Source: Hymenobacter sublimis (lineage in GTDB: Bacteria; Bacteroidota; Bacteroidia; Cytophagales; Hymenobacteraceae). Taken from it: a stretch of 64,000 bases of DNA. Every line of letters begins with the position of its first letter. Positions within the stretch are counted from its first letter, which is position 1. The DNA is taken from contig NZ_CP095848.1 of assembly GCF_023101345.1 (NCBI RefSeq), positions 743,501 through 807,500 of the forward strand, given 5' to 3'. Below the pieces are notes generated by a model. It was not told where the DNA came from. It was given only the letters and a program-made list of their open reading frames with translations, and searched no databases. Position numbers and translations under genes: made by a program. Positions 1 through 8,617 of this stretch are shown piece by piece.

Positions 1-644
1 CCCACAATGGGGTCGAGCTTGTCTTCCTCGGCGAGCTTGGTCAGGTCGCGGCCGAAGTTGTCGAGCACAGGCGTGCGCGACTTCTCGTTGCCTTTCTTGG
101 GTGCCGCACCGGCCCCGGCGCCACCACGGCCCTGGCCGCCGCTTCCGAAGAGGCGGTCGTTATCGTCGTCGTCGGCCTCGGGGCCGTTGGTGGGGTTGTT
201 CGCCGTGTTACCGTGGTAGTCCAGCGAATCGCGCACAGATTCGTAGTTCACGTTGAATTTGCTCAAAATTTGGGACGAAATATTATCCTCATCGCGCAGA
301 ATCGACAGCAGTAAATGCTCGGTGCCGATAATTTCGCTCTTGAAGATTTTGGCCTCGAGGTAGGTGATCTTGAGAACCTTCTCGGTCTGTTTGGTGAGCG
401 GGATGGAGCCAGTGATGCTCGTGCCCTGCGTGGCCGTGTTGCGGGTGGCTTGCTCCAGGGCGTACTTCAGCTCGTCCACCGATACACCCAATTTCTTGAG
501 CAGACCAATGGCCGTGCCTTCCCCTTCGCGAATCATGCCCAGCAATAAGTGTTCGGTACCGATATAATCGTGCCCGAGCCGGATGGCCTCTTCCCGGCTC
601 AGGGAGATGACCTCCTTGACTCGATTTGAGAATTTAGCTTCCAT
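1..644 (-). CDS. clpC: ATP-dependent Clp protease ATP-binding subunit ClpC, N-terminal part (cut by window edge)
   Basis: This is the first 214 codons of a ClpC-type HSP100 AAA+ unfoldase, which feeds substrates to the ClpP protease in the cytoplasm. The start is the ATG at 642-644 (MEAKFSNRVKEVI). Two Clp_N repeats are visible, each with the signature GTEHLLL (first near residue 29, second near residue 105). They are followed by an acidic stretch (DDDDND) and a Gly/Ala-rich linker, then the conserved lead-in to the first AAA domain (TPVLDNFGRDL ... LDPIVG) just before the window ends. The Walker motifs lie outside the window. The Gly-rich linker is longer than in Firmicutes ClpC. The gene has no stop in the window, so it is partial, and identification is firm. 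Confidence 0.95.
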   Translation of the reverse strand, partial: MEAKFSNRVKEVISLSREEAIRLGHDYIGTEHLLLGMIREGEGTAIGLLKKLGVSVDELKYALEQATRNTATQGTSITGSIPLTKQTEKVLKITYLEAKIFKSEIIGTEHLLLSILRDEDNISSQILSKFNVNYESVRDSLDYHGNTANNPTNGPEADDDDNDRLFGSGGQGRGGAGAGAAPKKGNEKSRTPVLDNFGRDLTKLAEEDKLDPIV

Positions 645-766
645 GCAGATAAGGTAGTGAAGAAAAACGGAACCCCGCCAGGGTAAAAGAAGCCACTAAA
701 ACGGGTTTGGCCGATGTAACCTGAAAACAGATTGTGTCGGGCGAAGGTTCGGAGGCGGCAATAGCA

Positions 767-1414
767 CTACGCAAGAAAACTGCCGGCGGCCGGGCCCTGC
801 ATAAATAGCAGGTCTAAGATGCTGAGTCCCGGTACAAAATCTTTACCAAAGGACTGTGGGTAGGGATGAACCGACTTCCTGTCAGGTCCGGACGAGGCGG
901 AGTCTTTTGGTGTCAGCCAATCGCGCCGGTCACGCACAAAATCGGGGGCTAAGGGTGAGTCGAAAGCAGGAAGGAGGGGAGGGGAGTACTCTGCCGTCAG
1001 GTGAACGGGTAGCCGCAGCCGTAGGCAGCGCAGGTAGAACCTAATCAGCAGCAAGTTGAGGTCGAACAGAAGCTGAGGTTTCTGTACGTAGATGTCGTGC
1101 AGATAGTCGGCATAATATTCAAAATACGGTGTACCACCATACGCGGTTTGCAAGGTGCGCCAATGCCGATGCACCCAGTTTTGGCGGTAATCTATTTCAA
1201 TTGCCGAAGTCAGGACCTTTTCGCTGCGGTTGCCATCCACTACGGGTACCGTGAGGGGCTGCACTCCCTGGGCCGTCAGGAGTAGGCAACGGTTGCGGTA
1301 GGTTTGCTTGCGGTAATTATCGTGAGCTTCCAGCCATAAGGCGTCGGCCCCGAGCAATTCGGCAAAAAAAGCAGCGGGTGGGTTGTACTGCGACTCAAAT
1401 AGAACGGAAGGCAT
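767..1414 (-). CDS. WbqC family protein
   Basis: A 215-residue soluble protein starting at the ATG at 1412-1414. It has the WbqC-like pattern: N-terminal SQYNPP, then NYRKQTYRNRC, a conserved LTVPV strand, the W-x-H-R-H-W-R segment near residue 80, and the C-terminal signature YPQSFGKDF followed by LSILDLLF near residues 184-204. WbqC-like proteins occur in polysaccharide and O-antigen gene clusters in some bacteria and as orphan genes in Bacteroidota. The biochemical role is not established. Here it stands alone between clpC and an unrelated secreted-protein gene, so context gives no pathway. Family assignment is confident; function is unknown. Confidence 0.85.
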   Translation of the reverse strand: MPSVLFESQYNPPAAFFAELLGADALWLEAHDNYRKQTYRNRCLLLTAQGVQPLTVPVVDGNRSEKVLTSAIEIDYRQNWVHRHWRTLQTAYGGTPYFEYYADYLHDIYVQKPQLLFDLNLLLIRFYLRCLRLRLPVHLTAEYSPPLLPAFDSPLAPDFVRDRRDWLTPKDSASSGPDRKSVHPYPQSFGKDFVPGLSILDLLFMQGPAAGSFLA

Positions 1415-1664
1415 GTAAAAGGGAAACGCGAAACAGTAAGCTGGGAAAGTAAAGGGTGAGCTGCGAAACAGAAAAGTAGATACCTAAACAGAGTTGGAAG
1501 TTGCAGCAAACTCAGGTCAGATAGGTTGCTTTCCAAATATGAACCTGCCAATGACAAAACTGGGATGAGGCAATTGAAACGCTGCTTTAAGCTGGCGCGT
1601 TTGCCCGTACATATTTCCCCACGTAAGCGTTTGGGGAATACATTCAGCCTGTTACTCTGACACT

Positions 1665-2549
1665 ATGTCGTTTTTATTTCGTGCCCTGCTGCTTTTGGGA
1701 GTTCTGGGGTTAAGTATGGGGTCGGCCACCGCCCAGCATCAGGTGCGCTTGGATGTGGCTTCCTTTCGCAACGATGACATAGCCGTGAAGGGAGGCGTAG
1801 TGGAAATCTACGTGACGGTTTCTGGCAAAAACCTTACGTACCAGCGGCGCGGGCCCAAACTATTTCAGGCCGCATTCAACGTTACCTTGGAGGCAGTGCG
1901 CAACGACGGCACGGCCGTCTACCAGGAAACAGTAACGCTCAAGCCGCCAGTACTGCGCGATACTACGGCTGCCATCAAAAATCCGCTGAGCTTTCAGAAG
2001 CGCATCAGCTTGCCGGAGGGCCGCTACACCTTGCGGGCCCACATGCGCGACCAGTACCGTGCCGCTAACGTGGATATAGTGGAAGTGCCTCTAATAGTGG
2101 AGTTTGGGGTAGGAAAGCCCCTGCTAAGTAGCGTGGTGTTGCTGAGTCGGCCCGCGAGCCGCTCGGCAGTAGAGGCCAATAATTTTATTCGTAATGGACT
2201 GAGCTTAACCCGGGCAGCTGGCGGACTGTATGCGCGCGGCATGGATAAGCTGTATTTTTACGCCGAGCTGTACAACGCTCCGGCCGGGCAGGCCCTGAAC
2301 GTGCGCTACCGGCTTCGGGCACCGAAAGGTTCGAAGGACGTTACTACCGGGCAGGCCTCGGCTACGGCTGCGCAGGGCAAGCCCACGGTAGTAACTGGGG
2401 AGCTAGACCTGAGCAAGGTGCCCGCTGGCGACTATAGCTTGAGCGTAGAAATCCGTAATTCCAAAAATCAAGTGCTTAGTATCCAAACAACCTCCCTGCG
2501 CCGTAACCCGGCCGATTATGCGCCCGCCGGGGCAGTAATGCCCCGATGA
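1665..2549 (+). CDS. Secreted hypothetical protein, coupled to the acyltransferase gene
   Basis: A 294-residue protein with a clear signal peptide (residues 1-24, hydrophobic core LLLLGVLGL, probable cleavage after ATAQ). The mature part is beta-rich and looks like two Ig/MG-like domains: alternating hydrophobic strands with conserved turns such as LPEGRYTLRAHMRD near residue 117 and a similar second unit, VPAGDYSLSVEIRN, near residue 252. I recognise no catalytic motif. Its stop overlaps the next start by ATGA (2546-2549), so it is almost certainly co-translated with the LpxL-like acyltransferase. That suggests an envelope role, which is inference only. The ATG at 1665 places the signal peptide correctly. 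Confidence 0.8.
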   Translation: MSFLFRALLLLGVLGLSMGSATAQHQVRLDVASFRNDDIAVKGGVVEIYVTVSGKNLTYQRRGPKLFQAAFNVTLEAVRNDGTAVYQETVTLKPPVLRDTTAAIKNPLSFQKRISLPEGRYTLRAHMRDQYRAANVDIVEVPLIVEFGVGKPLLSSVVLLSRPASRSAVEANNFIRNGLSLTRAAGGLYARGMDKLYFYAELYNAPAGQALNVRYRLRAPKGSKDVTTGQASATAAQGKPTVVTGELDLSKVPAGDYSLSVEIRNSKNQVLSIQTTSLRRNPADYAPAGAVMPR

Positions 2550-3463
2550 AAAAAACACCTATTATCAAGCCTTACCCGTGGTATTACCGCCCGCTGGAGT
2601 GGCTGTTGCTGGGCCTCTCTAGCCTACCGCTATCGGTGTTGTATGGGATTTCCTCTGGCCTGTACCTGCTGATGGCCTACGTCGTGCGCTACCGGCAGCG
2701 GGTGGTGCTGGAAAACTTGCGCAACTCATTTCCGGAAAAGTCAGACGCTGAAATTGCGCAGTTGGCCCGGCAATTCTACCGGCACTTCTCCGAGGTAATG
2801 GTAGAAATATTAAAGCTAGCTACCATGCCCGCCGCCGAGCTAAAACAGCGGGTCCTGTTCCGTAACGTGGAGGTAATGGAGCGGCACTTCGCCCAAGGGC
2901 GCACGGTGCTTGGGCTTTCCTCGCACGCGGGCAACTGGGAATGGGTTCTAACGTCGGGGGCTACTTGGCTATCGGCCCATACGGATGGCGTGTATAAGCC
3001 CCTGAGCAACCCGTTCTTCGAGAGCTTTTTGTACCACCTGCGCACCCGCACCGGCTCCGGGCTGATTCCGATGCGGGATACCCTACGCGACATGGTGCAG
3101 CGCAAGGGCGAAGTTCGGGTAGTGAGCATGCTTTCTGACCAGGCCGCTGGCCCCGAGGACCGGCCGTACTGGACGACTTTCATGAACCAGGAGTCTGGGT
3201 TTTACACCAGCGCTGAGCGACTGGCCTCTCGCTTTCACTGCCCGGTAGTGTACGTAAGCATTCAGCGACTACGGCGCGGCTACTACGAAATCATCCTTAC
3301 GGAGCTGTACGATGGAGACGCCCCGCTCCCGGCCGGCAGCTTCCCAATTACCGATGCCTTTGTGCAGCAGCTAGAGCGGGATATTCGTCTTTTTCCCGCG
3401 GACTACCTCTGGACTCACCGCCGGTGGAAGCACAAGAGGCCAGCACTGGAAAGCAAAGCGTAG
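2546..3463 (+). CDS. Lysophospholipid / lipid A acyltransferase family protein (LpxL/HtrB type)
   Basis: A 305-residue inner-membrane acyltransferase. It has one N-terminal hydrophobic segment (about residues 18-46), then the LpxL/HtrB catalytic motif HAGNWE (H127 to E132, the HX4E form of the family) and later motifs ...MLSDQAAG (near 195) and a C-terminal DYLWTHRRWK (near 288) typical of lipid A late acyltransferases. Members transfer a secondary acyl chain to lipid A or act on related lysophospholipids. The exact substrate cannot be read from sequence. The start overlaps the preceding secreted-protein gene by four bases (ATGA), implying translational coupling. A bidirectional terminator follows directly. 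Confidence 0.9.
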   Translation: MKKTPIIKPYPWYYRPLEWLLLGLSSLPLSVLYGISSGLYLLMAYVVRYRQRVVLENLRNSFPEKSDAEIAQLARQFYRHFSEVMVEILKLATMPAAELKQRVLFRNVEVMERHFAQGRTVLGLSSHAGNWEWVLTSGATWLSAHTDGVYKPLSNPFFESFLYHLRTRTGSGLIPMRDTLRDMVQRKGEVRVVSMLSDQAAGPEDRPYWTTFMNQESGFYTSAERLASRFHCPVVYVSIQRLRRGYYEIILTELYDGDAPLPAGSFPITDAFVQQLERDIRLFPADYLWTHRRWKHKRPALESKA

Positions 3464-3476
3464 TATACGTGTATGA

Positions 3477-3522
3477 AAAAGGCGCGGGCGCATCCGTTGA
3501 GTAGGATGCGCCCGCGCCTTTT
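3477..3522. terminator. Rho-independent terminator shared by convergent genes
   Basis: A perfect 15-bp inverted repeat (3481-3495 with 3504-3518, 8-nt loop), GC-rich, is flanked by A-run on the left and T-run on the right, so it can stop transcription from both the acyltransferase gene (+) and the YciO-like gene (-). Confidence 0.9.
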
Positions 3523-3540
3523 CTGTTGCCTGGGGGATGG

Positions 3541-4170
3541 TTACAAGTACTGCTCAATATCTCCCACACCCTGCCGGACGATGTCGAAATCTTCATTAGT
3601 ACAGTCGACGACGGTGCTGGCGATGTTGTTGCCGAAGCCGCCATCAATCACTAAGTCTACCAGCGGCCGGTACTTCTCGAAGATGAGGTCAGGGTCGGTG
3701 CTATATTCCAGAATCTCATCCTCATCGTGAATAGACGTCGAAACGATGGGGTTGCCCAGTTCGCGCACCAATCCGGTGCAGATGTTATTGTCGGGCACCC
3801 GAATACCCACGGTTTTGCGCTTCACACCGCCGTAGCGAGGGGCCTTGTTACTGGCTTCAAAGATGAAGGTGAAAGGACCAGGTAGCGCTTTTTTCAGCAC
3901 CTTGTACACGGGCGTCGTAATGCCGGTAGCGTAGTCGGTGATGTGAGATAAGTCGGAGCAGATAAAGGAAAGGTTGGCCTTTTCCGGATGCAGGCCCTTG
4001 ATGCGGCAGAGCTTTTCCACGGCCCGGGCATTATGAATATCACAGCCTAGGCCGTACACCGTATCGGTAGGATAAATAATGACGCCGCCTTTGCGAAGTA
4101 TTTCTACAGCTTGCGCCAAGCGGTTCTGGGGCGGATTGTCGGGGTGGATGCGGAGCAAGGTTGCGGACAT
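3541..4170 (-). CDS. YciO/YrdC/Sua5-fold protein (putative L-threonylcarbamoyladenylate synthase)
   Basis: A 209-residue protein from the ATG at 4168-4170 (MSATLLRIHPDNPPQN). The frame stays open 20 codons further upstream, but that extension is Pro/Thr-rich and not family-like. The YrdC-domain core is visible: GGVIIYPTDTVYGLGCD (residues about 28-44), a basic RIKG near 55, ALPGPFTFI near 95, and VGIRVPDN with GNPIVSTS. YrdC/Sua5 enzymes make threonylcarbamoyl-AMP for the t6A modification of ANN-decoding tRNAs. The sequence is closest to the YciO branch (PEKANLSFICSDLS), whose activity is less certain, so the enzymatic label is provisional. The gene is monocistronic and ends at a terminator. 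Confidence 0.85.
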   Translation of the reverse strand: MSATLLRIHPDNPPQNRLAQAVEILRKGGVIIYPTDTVYGLGCDIHNARAVEKLCRIKGLHPEKANLSFICSDLSHITDYATGITTPVYKVLKKALPGPFTFIFEASNKAPRYGGVKRKTVGIRVPDNNICTGLVRELGNPIVSTSIHDEDEILEYSTDPDLIFEKYRPLVDLVIDGGFGNNIASTVVDCTNEDFDIVRQGVGDIEQYL

Positions 4171-4320
4171 AGCGGAAGCGTGGGTTGGATGAGCAGTCAG
4201 CCCGGGGCCAATTAGCGGCGGGGCGGTCAAGGTACAAGCAGAAGCAGGAACCTGCTACTCTTTTCGATAAAAACACCCGTGGGGTTGCCCTCCGGCTGTC
4301 AATGGCTCCGCAGTTCCTAC

Positions 4321-4356
4321 AAAAAAGCCCCGACACCAAAGTGCCGGGGCTTTTTT
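4321..4356. terminator. Rho-independent terminator
   Basis: A 10-bp GC-rich stem (4327-4336 with 4341-4350, one mismatch, 4-nt loop) lies between an A6 and a T6 run. It sits downstream of the T9SS cargo gene on the minus strand, and the flanking runs also allow function on the plus strand. Confidence 0.8.
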
Positions 4357-4373
4357 GTTGGGGCATGGTAGCC

Positions 4374-5393
4374 TTATTGCTTGGTTACCTTGTGGGTCGT
4401 GAACGTGTCGCCGTTCTGCACCAGCAAAATATAGTTGCCAGCCTGCAAAGGCCGTAGGCTAAACGTGCCATCGGCAGCGGCAGTGCCGCGCAACACTACC
4501 CGGCCCGTGAGGTCGGATACGGTTACGGCGGCTTTTTCAGCGCGGCCCGCTACCTGAATGGTCACAACCTCTGAAGTGGGGTTAGGGAAAACTGCTACGT
4601 TGCCCGCGCCACTTGCCTTGCGACTGCTGAGGGTAGTGGTGCCCGTGGACAAAGCAAAATTATCAACCGCGAGCAGGGCATCAGACCCCGCGTCGTCGTT
4701 GTCGCGCCACCGTATCCACATAGTGGTGTTAACGGGCCAGTTTAGGTTGGTAATAGAACCGCTAATAGCTCGGTTATTCGCTGCCGCGTTGCCATCTGAG
4801 GGTGCTGCAGTAGTCGTGGTGGTAGCCAGCTCAACTAAATCCAAGGCGGTTACAGGCGTCCAAGTGCTAGTTGTGCCACTCTCAAGGTTTGTAGCGTTCA
4901 GGCTATACTCAAATACCACCGTTTCATTAGCCGTGTTATTGCTGCCTGCACGCCACTGCTCTAAGCGGGCTGCAATGTTCACTTGCGTAACGGTTGCACC
5001 CGTGTTGTTAATGAAGGCCGCACCGAAAGCAGGTATGGTGCTACCTGAACCCAACGTGCCGAGTGCGCGGTCAGTACCCGCGTTGGGGCCAGCATTGTAT
5101 ACGGCTCCTGCAGTGCTACCGTCGGCTAGTACAGTGGGCGTAAGGGCTTCATTGATAACAGCCGTGGTGTTAGTGGCGCCACGGCCGTAGCGTAGGCCTG
5201 CCCAGCCGGCCGGATAAGCGGTGCCGGTAGCACCCATGCCGTCAAAATTCTGAGAGTAAACAGCGCCGGCCGTAACGCTAACAGGAGTAGGTCCGGTGGG
5301 CGTATTTTGGGCCGAAGCTGAAACGGCGCTGGCACTCAGGGTTAGGCCCAGCAGGCCGCGCATAAAAAATCCGAAAGAGTAGGGGTGTGCCAT
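4374..5393 (-). CDS. T9SS type A sorting domain-containing secreted protein
   Basis: A 339-residue exported protein. An N-terminal signal peptide (residues 9-29, ending SAVSASAQ) is followed by a Thr/Ala/Asn-rich beta-sandwich region containing YSQNFDGMG near residue 47 and IRWRDNDDAGSDALLAVDNF near residue 227, which resembles jelly-roll or lamin-tail-like adhesin modules. The C-terminus is a textbook type IX secretion sorting domain: VFPNPTSEVVTI near residue 264, DLTGRVV, then LRPLQAGNYILLV and a terminal basic THKVTKQ. Family knowledge says this tail directs passage through the outer-membrane T9SS and surface attachment or release. No enzyme motif is seen. A TAGTTTTG promoter element lies about 50 bp upstream. 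Confidence 0.92.
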   Translation of the reverse strand: MAHPYSFGFFMRGLLGLTLSASAVSASAQNTPTGPTPVSVTAGAVYSQNFDGMGATGTAYPAGWAGLRYGRGATNTTAVINEALTPTVLADGSTAGAVYNAGPNAGTDRALGTLGSGSTIPAFGAAFINNTGATVTQVNIAARLEQWRAGSNNTANETVVFEYSLNATNLESGTTSTWTPVTALDLVELATTTTTAAPSDGNAAANNRAISGSITNLNWPVNTTMWIRWRDNDDAGSDALLAVDNFALSTGTTTLSSRKASGAGNVAVFPNPTSEVVTIQVAGRAEKAAVTVSDLTGRVVLRGTAAADGTFSLRPLQAGNYILLVQNGDTFTTHKVTKQ

Positions 5394-5429
5394 AGGTGTG
5401 AAAGAAGAAAAGGAGAAATGAAGAAACTG

Positions 5430-5437
5430 TACTTTTG
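5430..5437 (+). promoter_or_regulatory. Candidate -7 promoter element for mltG
   Basis: TACTTTTG matches the Bacteroidota -7 consensus TAnnTTTG, about 87 bp before the mltG start. No clear TTG at -33 is seen. Confidence 0.5.
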
Positions 5438-5442
5438 AAGTT

Positions 5443-5450
5443 CAAAACTA
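5443..5450 (-). promoter_or_regulatory. Candidate -7 promoter element for the T9SS cargo gene
   Basis: Read on the minus strand this is TAGTTTTG, a match to TAnnTTTG, about 50 bp before the ATG of the T9SS protein. It lies only 5 bp from the opposing mltG element, so the two divergent promoters may interfere. Confidence 0.5.
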
Positions 5451-5523
5451 CCTCGAATCCGTTGGCTAATCCAGCTTGGCCGCGACGAGCAATGTTACCG
5501 TTTTGTTACTACCCTCTCTGCTC

Positions 5524-6600
5524 ATGGCCAACACTCGCATCGATTACAAAGCCAAGGCCACACGCCGCCGCAACCGTTTTGCCTACGTCACCGGCGTTAT
5601 CGGGTTGCTGCTCATTACGTTCTCATATTATTTCTACCAAGTCTTTTTCACCCCGAACGTAGAAACCAAAGGGCGGCCCACCTACGTGGTGGTGCGCCGC
5701 GGCGAGTCGGCCAAGGCCGTGCTTGACTCCATTGAGGCCACGGGCGTGATTGTGGATAAGCTCAGCCTGCACTTTGTGGCCCGCCTCATGAAGTATGAGC
5801 AGCTGGTGAAGCCCGGCCGCTATGAGCTCAAAGACGGCTATACCAACCGCCAGCTTATCAACGACCTGCGCACGGGTAGCAACAAGCTACCCTTACTCCT
5901 GACCTTTCAGAACATTCGGTTGCGTGAAGACCTAGCCCGCAAGCTGAGTACCACCATTGATGCTCAGCCCAGCCAGTTTGACTCGCTGCTTAGCTCGCCT
6001 GCGTACACCAAAAGCCTGGGTTTCGATACTACCAGCATCCTGACGATGTTTATTCCGAACACGTACGAGCTGCTTTGGAACACGTCCGCCGACAACCTCA
6101 TGCGCCGCATGAAGAAGGAGTACGAGAAGTTCTGGACGCCGGAGCGCGACGCCAAGCGTAAAAAGCTGGGGCTTAGCCGTGAGCAGGTAAGCGTACTGGC
6201 TAGCATTGTGGAAGCCGAGCAGCAGCAGCACGCCGATGAGCGACCCCGGGTGGCGGGTGTCTACCTCAACCGCCTCAAGCGGGGCATGAAGCTGCAGGCC
6301 GACCCTACGGTCGTGTATGCCAACCACGACTTCACCATTAAACGCGTGCTGAACGTGCACCTAGCCAAGGATTCGCCCTACAACACCTATAAGTACGCGG
6401 GCCTGCCACCTGGCCCCATCAACCTGCCCAGCATTGCCAGCATTGATGCCGTGCTGAATCCGGAAAGCCACGACTACCTGTATTTCTGCGCCAAAGAGGA
6501 TTTCAGCGGCTACCACGCCTTCGCCCGCAACGAGCAGGAGCACCTCGTAAACGCCCGCCGCTACCAGGCCGCCCTTAGCCGGGCCGGAATTATGAAGTAA
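5524..6600 (+). CDS. mltG: Endolytic peptidoglycan transglycosylase MltG
   Basis: A 358-residue YceG/MltG protein that cleaves nascent glycan strands in the periplasm and is thought to set glycan chain ends during elongation. From the ATG at 5524 (MANTRIDYKAKATRRR) there is a short basic cytoplasmic tail, one membrane helix (about residues 21-40), a LysM-like segment with VVVRRGESAKAVLD near residue 55, and the catalytic domain. The catalytic region reads VLASIVEAEQ with the expected Glu at residue 230, followed by VAGVYLNRLKRGMKLQADPTV and the C-terminal PYNTY...GLPPGPI motif. An upstream in-frame ATG at 5476 adds a hydrophobic stretch that does not fit the family, so I chose 5524. Confidence 0.95.
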   Translation: MANTRIDYKAKATRRRNRFAYVTGVIGLLLITFSYYFYQVFFTPNVETKGRPTYVVVRRGESAKAVLDSIEATGVIVDKLSLHFVARLMKYEQLVKPGRYELKDGYTNRQLINDLRTGSNKLPLLLTFQNIRLREDLARKLSTTIDAQPSQFDSLLSSPAYTKSLGFDTTSILTMFIPNTYELLWNTSADNLMRRMKKEYEKFWTPERDAKRKKLGLSREQVSVLASIVEAEQQQHADERPRVAGVYLNRLKRGMKLQADPTVVYANHDFTIKRVLNVHLAKDSPYNTYKYAGLPPGPINLPSIASIDAVLNPESHDYLYFCAKEDFSGYHAFARNEQEHLVNARRYQAALSRAGIMK

Positions 6601-6673
6601 GCAGGTAGTGTGCAGTTACTACGGTTCTGCCCTGCTAGCTGCCTGCTACCAACTGATAACCAAACGCTACCCC

Positions 6674-7159
6674 ATGTATCAGTCCGATACCCATATTCGC
6701 GTTCGGTACGCCGAAACCGACCAGATGGGCTACGTGTACCACGGTAATTACGCCGCCTATTTTGAGGTGTGCCGCACGGAAGCATTTCGCCAGCTGGGCA
6801 TCAGCTATAAGGATTTGGAGGCCGATGGGGTAGGGATGCCGGTGGGCGAAATCCGGACCCGCTTCCGCCGTCCCGCCCGCTACGATGACTTGCTAACGGT
6901 GCGCCTGTTGCTCAAGCAGCCCGCCGAGGGCTCGCGCATTCTGTTCGAGTACGAAATCTACAATGAGGCCCAAGAGCTTCTCACCGAAGGCCACACCCTG
7001 ATGGTATTCGTGAGCATGGCTACAGGGCGACCGGTGGCTATTCCGGCTCACATTCAAACCAAGCTGGCCCCGTATTTCACCGACGACGAGACGGCCGGGC
7101 CCCTAACTCCACCCAAGGCCCCGGTGAACCCGCCTGCTCCAGCCGCTTTCCTGAAATAG
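6674..7159 (+). CDS. Acyl-CoA thioesterase, YbgC/4-hydroxybenzoyl-CoA thioesterase type
   Basis: A 161-residue single hot-dog domain protein. The family motif RYAETDQMGYVYHGNY (residues 11-26) includes the active-site Asp (D16) and is followed by the long central helix ending EAFRQLG. YbgC-like enzymes hydrolyse short- or medium-chain acyl-CoA or aromatic-CoA thioesters and in some bacteria associate with Tol-Pal. Here no tol genes are adjacent, so the substrate is open. The ATG at 6674 is preferred because the open frame before it (from 6608) is not family-like. The C-terminal 30 residues (PLTPPKAPVNPPAP) are a Pro-rich tail not needed for the fold. Confidence 0.9.
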   Translation: MYQSDTHIRVRYAETDQMGYVYHGNYAAYFEVCRTEAFRQLGISYKDLEADGVGMPVGEIRTRFRRPARYDDLLTVRLLLKQPAEGSRILFEYEIYNEAQELLTEGHTLMVFVSMATGRPVAIPAHIQTKLAPYFTDDETAGPLTPPKAPVNPPAPAAFLK

Positions 7160-7256
7160 CATAGGAGGGAGGCCGCCCCGCCAAACGTGCGCCCGGAACC
7201 ACTCCCCACACCGGCGTAGTTAACCAGCTGCCCATACTTTTTTCCGCCTTCTACTT

Positions 7257-8219
7257 ATGCGCCTTCCCGTTCGCCGATACCGAATGCCCGATGTGCGCCG
7301 GCGAAGAAGCTACCGCCGGTTTATCGTGTTCCTGAAGCAACTCCGGTTTCATGGCGGCCGGGCTTCGGTGTATGATGTGGTCGACCGGCTACTGCAGGAA
7401 ATCAAGCTCGATGGCATTGCGAAACGGGCCAGCTACATGGCCTTCAACTTCACCATTGCCATCTTTCCCACCATCATTTTCCTCTTTACCCTCATTCCCT
7501 ACATTCCCGTCCCGAACCTGAACCTGGATATTCTCCAGTTCCTGTCCGATTTAATTCCGCGGGAAATGTACCTGGCCGTGTCTGGTACCATTGAGGATAT
7601 TGTGAACATTCCGCACGGCGGACTCTTGTCCTTCGGTTTTGCTACCGCGCTGGTCCTCAGCTCCAACGGCATCATGGCCTTGCTCGACGCTTTCGAGAAA
7701 AAGTACCCCTCCTTCAAGAAGCGCACTTACGTGCGCAAGCGCGTCATTGCCACCCTGCTGACGGTAGTATTGTCGTCGGTGCTGCTGTTCTCAGTAGCGG
7801 GTATCTTTTTCGGAACCTACATTATTGACGCGCTGGTGTACCACGAAATCGTGCCCGAACACTTGACCGACCAGCTAATTGCTTTGCTGCGCTACGGTTC
7901 TGTGGTGGGGCTTTTCCTGCTTACTACCTGCCTAGTATACTACTATGTACCGCCAGTACACGATAAGTGGCCTTTTCTATCGGCTGGGTCTGTGGTAGCT
8001 ACCCTGCTCATCTTTCTGGTGTCCTTTCTCTTCATTCTCTACGTGAAGATATTCGACAGCTACAACCACTTCTACGGCTCTATTGGCACGCTGGTAGGGT
8101 TTATGGTGTGGCTAGATTTTGTGTGCATGACCCTGATTCTGGGCTTTGAGGTGAACGTGAGCATTGACGCCGTTACGGGTCGGCTGAAGCGCCAACTACC
8201 GGTACCTGCTTCTAAGTAA
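7257..8219 (+). CDS. YihY/virulence factor BrkB family membrane protein
   Basis: A 320-residue polytopic inner-membrane protein. A basic N-terminal tail of about 60 residues precedes five to six membrane helices. The first of these carries the family pattern KRASYMAFNFTIAIFPTIIF, followed by a loop with LIPREMYLAVSGTIEDI, then helices near residues 118-136, 160-190, 210-235 and 240-270. The last helix is preceded by YGSIGTLVGFMVWLDFVC, which is the conserved YihY C-terminal signature. The family was once mislabelled RNase BN, and its molecular role is not established. A weak TACTTTTT element lies just upstream. It ends before the tRNA-Ser pair with no visible terminator. Confidence 0.9.
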   Translation: MRLPVRRYRMPDVRRRRSYRRFIVFLKQLRFHGGRASVYDVVDRLLQEIKLDGIAKRASYMAFNFTIAIFPTIIFLFTLIPYIPVPNLNLDILQFLSDLIPREMYLAVSGTIEDIVNIPHGGLLSFGFATALVLSSNGIMALLDAFEKKYPSFKKRTYVRKRVIATLLTVVLSSVLLFSVAGIFFGTYIIDALVYHEIVPEHLTDQLIALLRYGSVVGLFLLTTCLVYYYVPPVHDKWPFLSAGSVVATLLIFLVSFLFILYVKIFDSYNHFYGSIGTLVGFMVWLDFVCMTLILGFEVNVSIDAVTGRLKRQLPVPASK

Positions 8220-8341
8220 ACCCTTACTGACTGGGACTGAGTGAATAAGAAAATTATCAAAGAAATTTTTCAGCCGTCGTATTGTCCATTAGGTGTTGAT
8301 GAATACTTTTGCCATCCCAAACCACTCAGTTGGGACCTGTT

Positions 8342-8428
8342 AGAGAGGTGGCAGAGTGGTCGAATGCGACGGATTCGAAATCCGTTATACCTGCAAGGGT
8401 ATCGGGGGTTCGAATCCCCCCCTCTCTG
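8342..8428 (+). tRNA. tRNA-Ser (anticodon CGA)
   Basis: An 87-nt class II tRNA. The 7-bp acceptor stem pairs 8342-8348 with 8421-8427 and the discriminator is G8428. The anticodon stem-loop GGATTCGAAATCC gives anticodon CGA (codon UCG). A long variable arm marks it as Ser, and the T-arm GGGGG-TTCGAAT-CCCCC spans 8404-8420. CCA is not encoded. Confidence 0.95.
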
Positions 8429-8502
8429 CACTGGTTTTTTCAAAGCGTGAAAAAGCCTTTTTTGCTTGCTGTATTCTGCAACGATGCATCCAGCCCAACC
8501 CT

Positions 8503-8587
8503 AGAGGAGTGGCAGAGTGGTCGATTGCGGCGGTCTTGAAAACCGTTGAGGGTTAAACCTCCGGGGGTTCGAATCCCTCCTCCTCTG
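8503..8587 (+). tRNA. tRNA-Ser (anticodon TGA)
   Basis: An 85-nt class II tRNA. The acceptor arms 8503-8509 and 8580-8586 are fully complementary with discriminator G8587. The anticodon loop TCTTGAAAA gives TGA (codon UCA). It has a long variable arm and a T-loop TTCGAAT at 8568-8574. D-arm sequence is nearly identical to the neighbouring tRNA-Ser, consistent with an old tandem duplication. CCA is not encoded. Confidence 0.95.
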
Positions 8588-8617
8588 CAACCGGTGCAGA
8601 AACCAGCAAGAAATAAG

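Noticed and set aside
4558..5190. A 210-codon open frame on the plus strand
   Set aside because: It lies antisense to the T9SS cargo gene, whose sorting domain is unmistakable; composition is Val/Ala/Pro-rich with no motif.
8309..8556. Short open frames across the tRNA-Ser genes
   Set aside because: They overlap well-formed tRNA structures and have no protein features.
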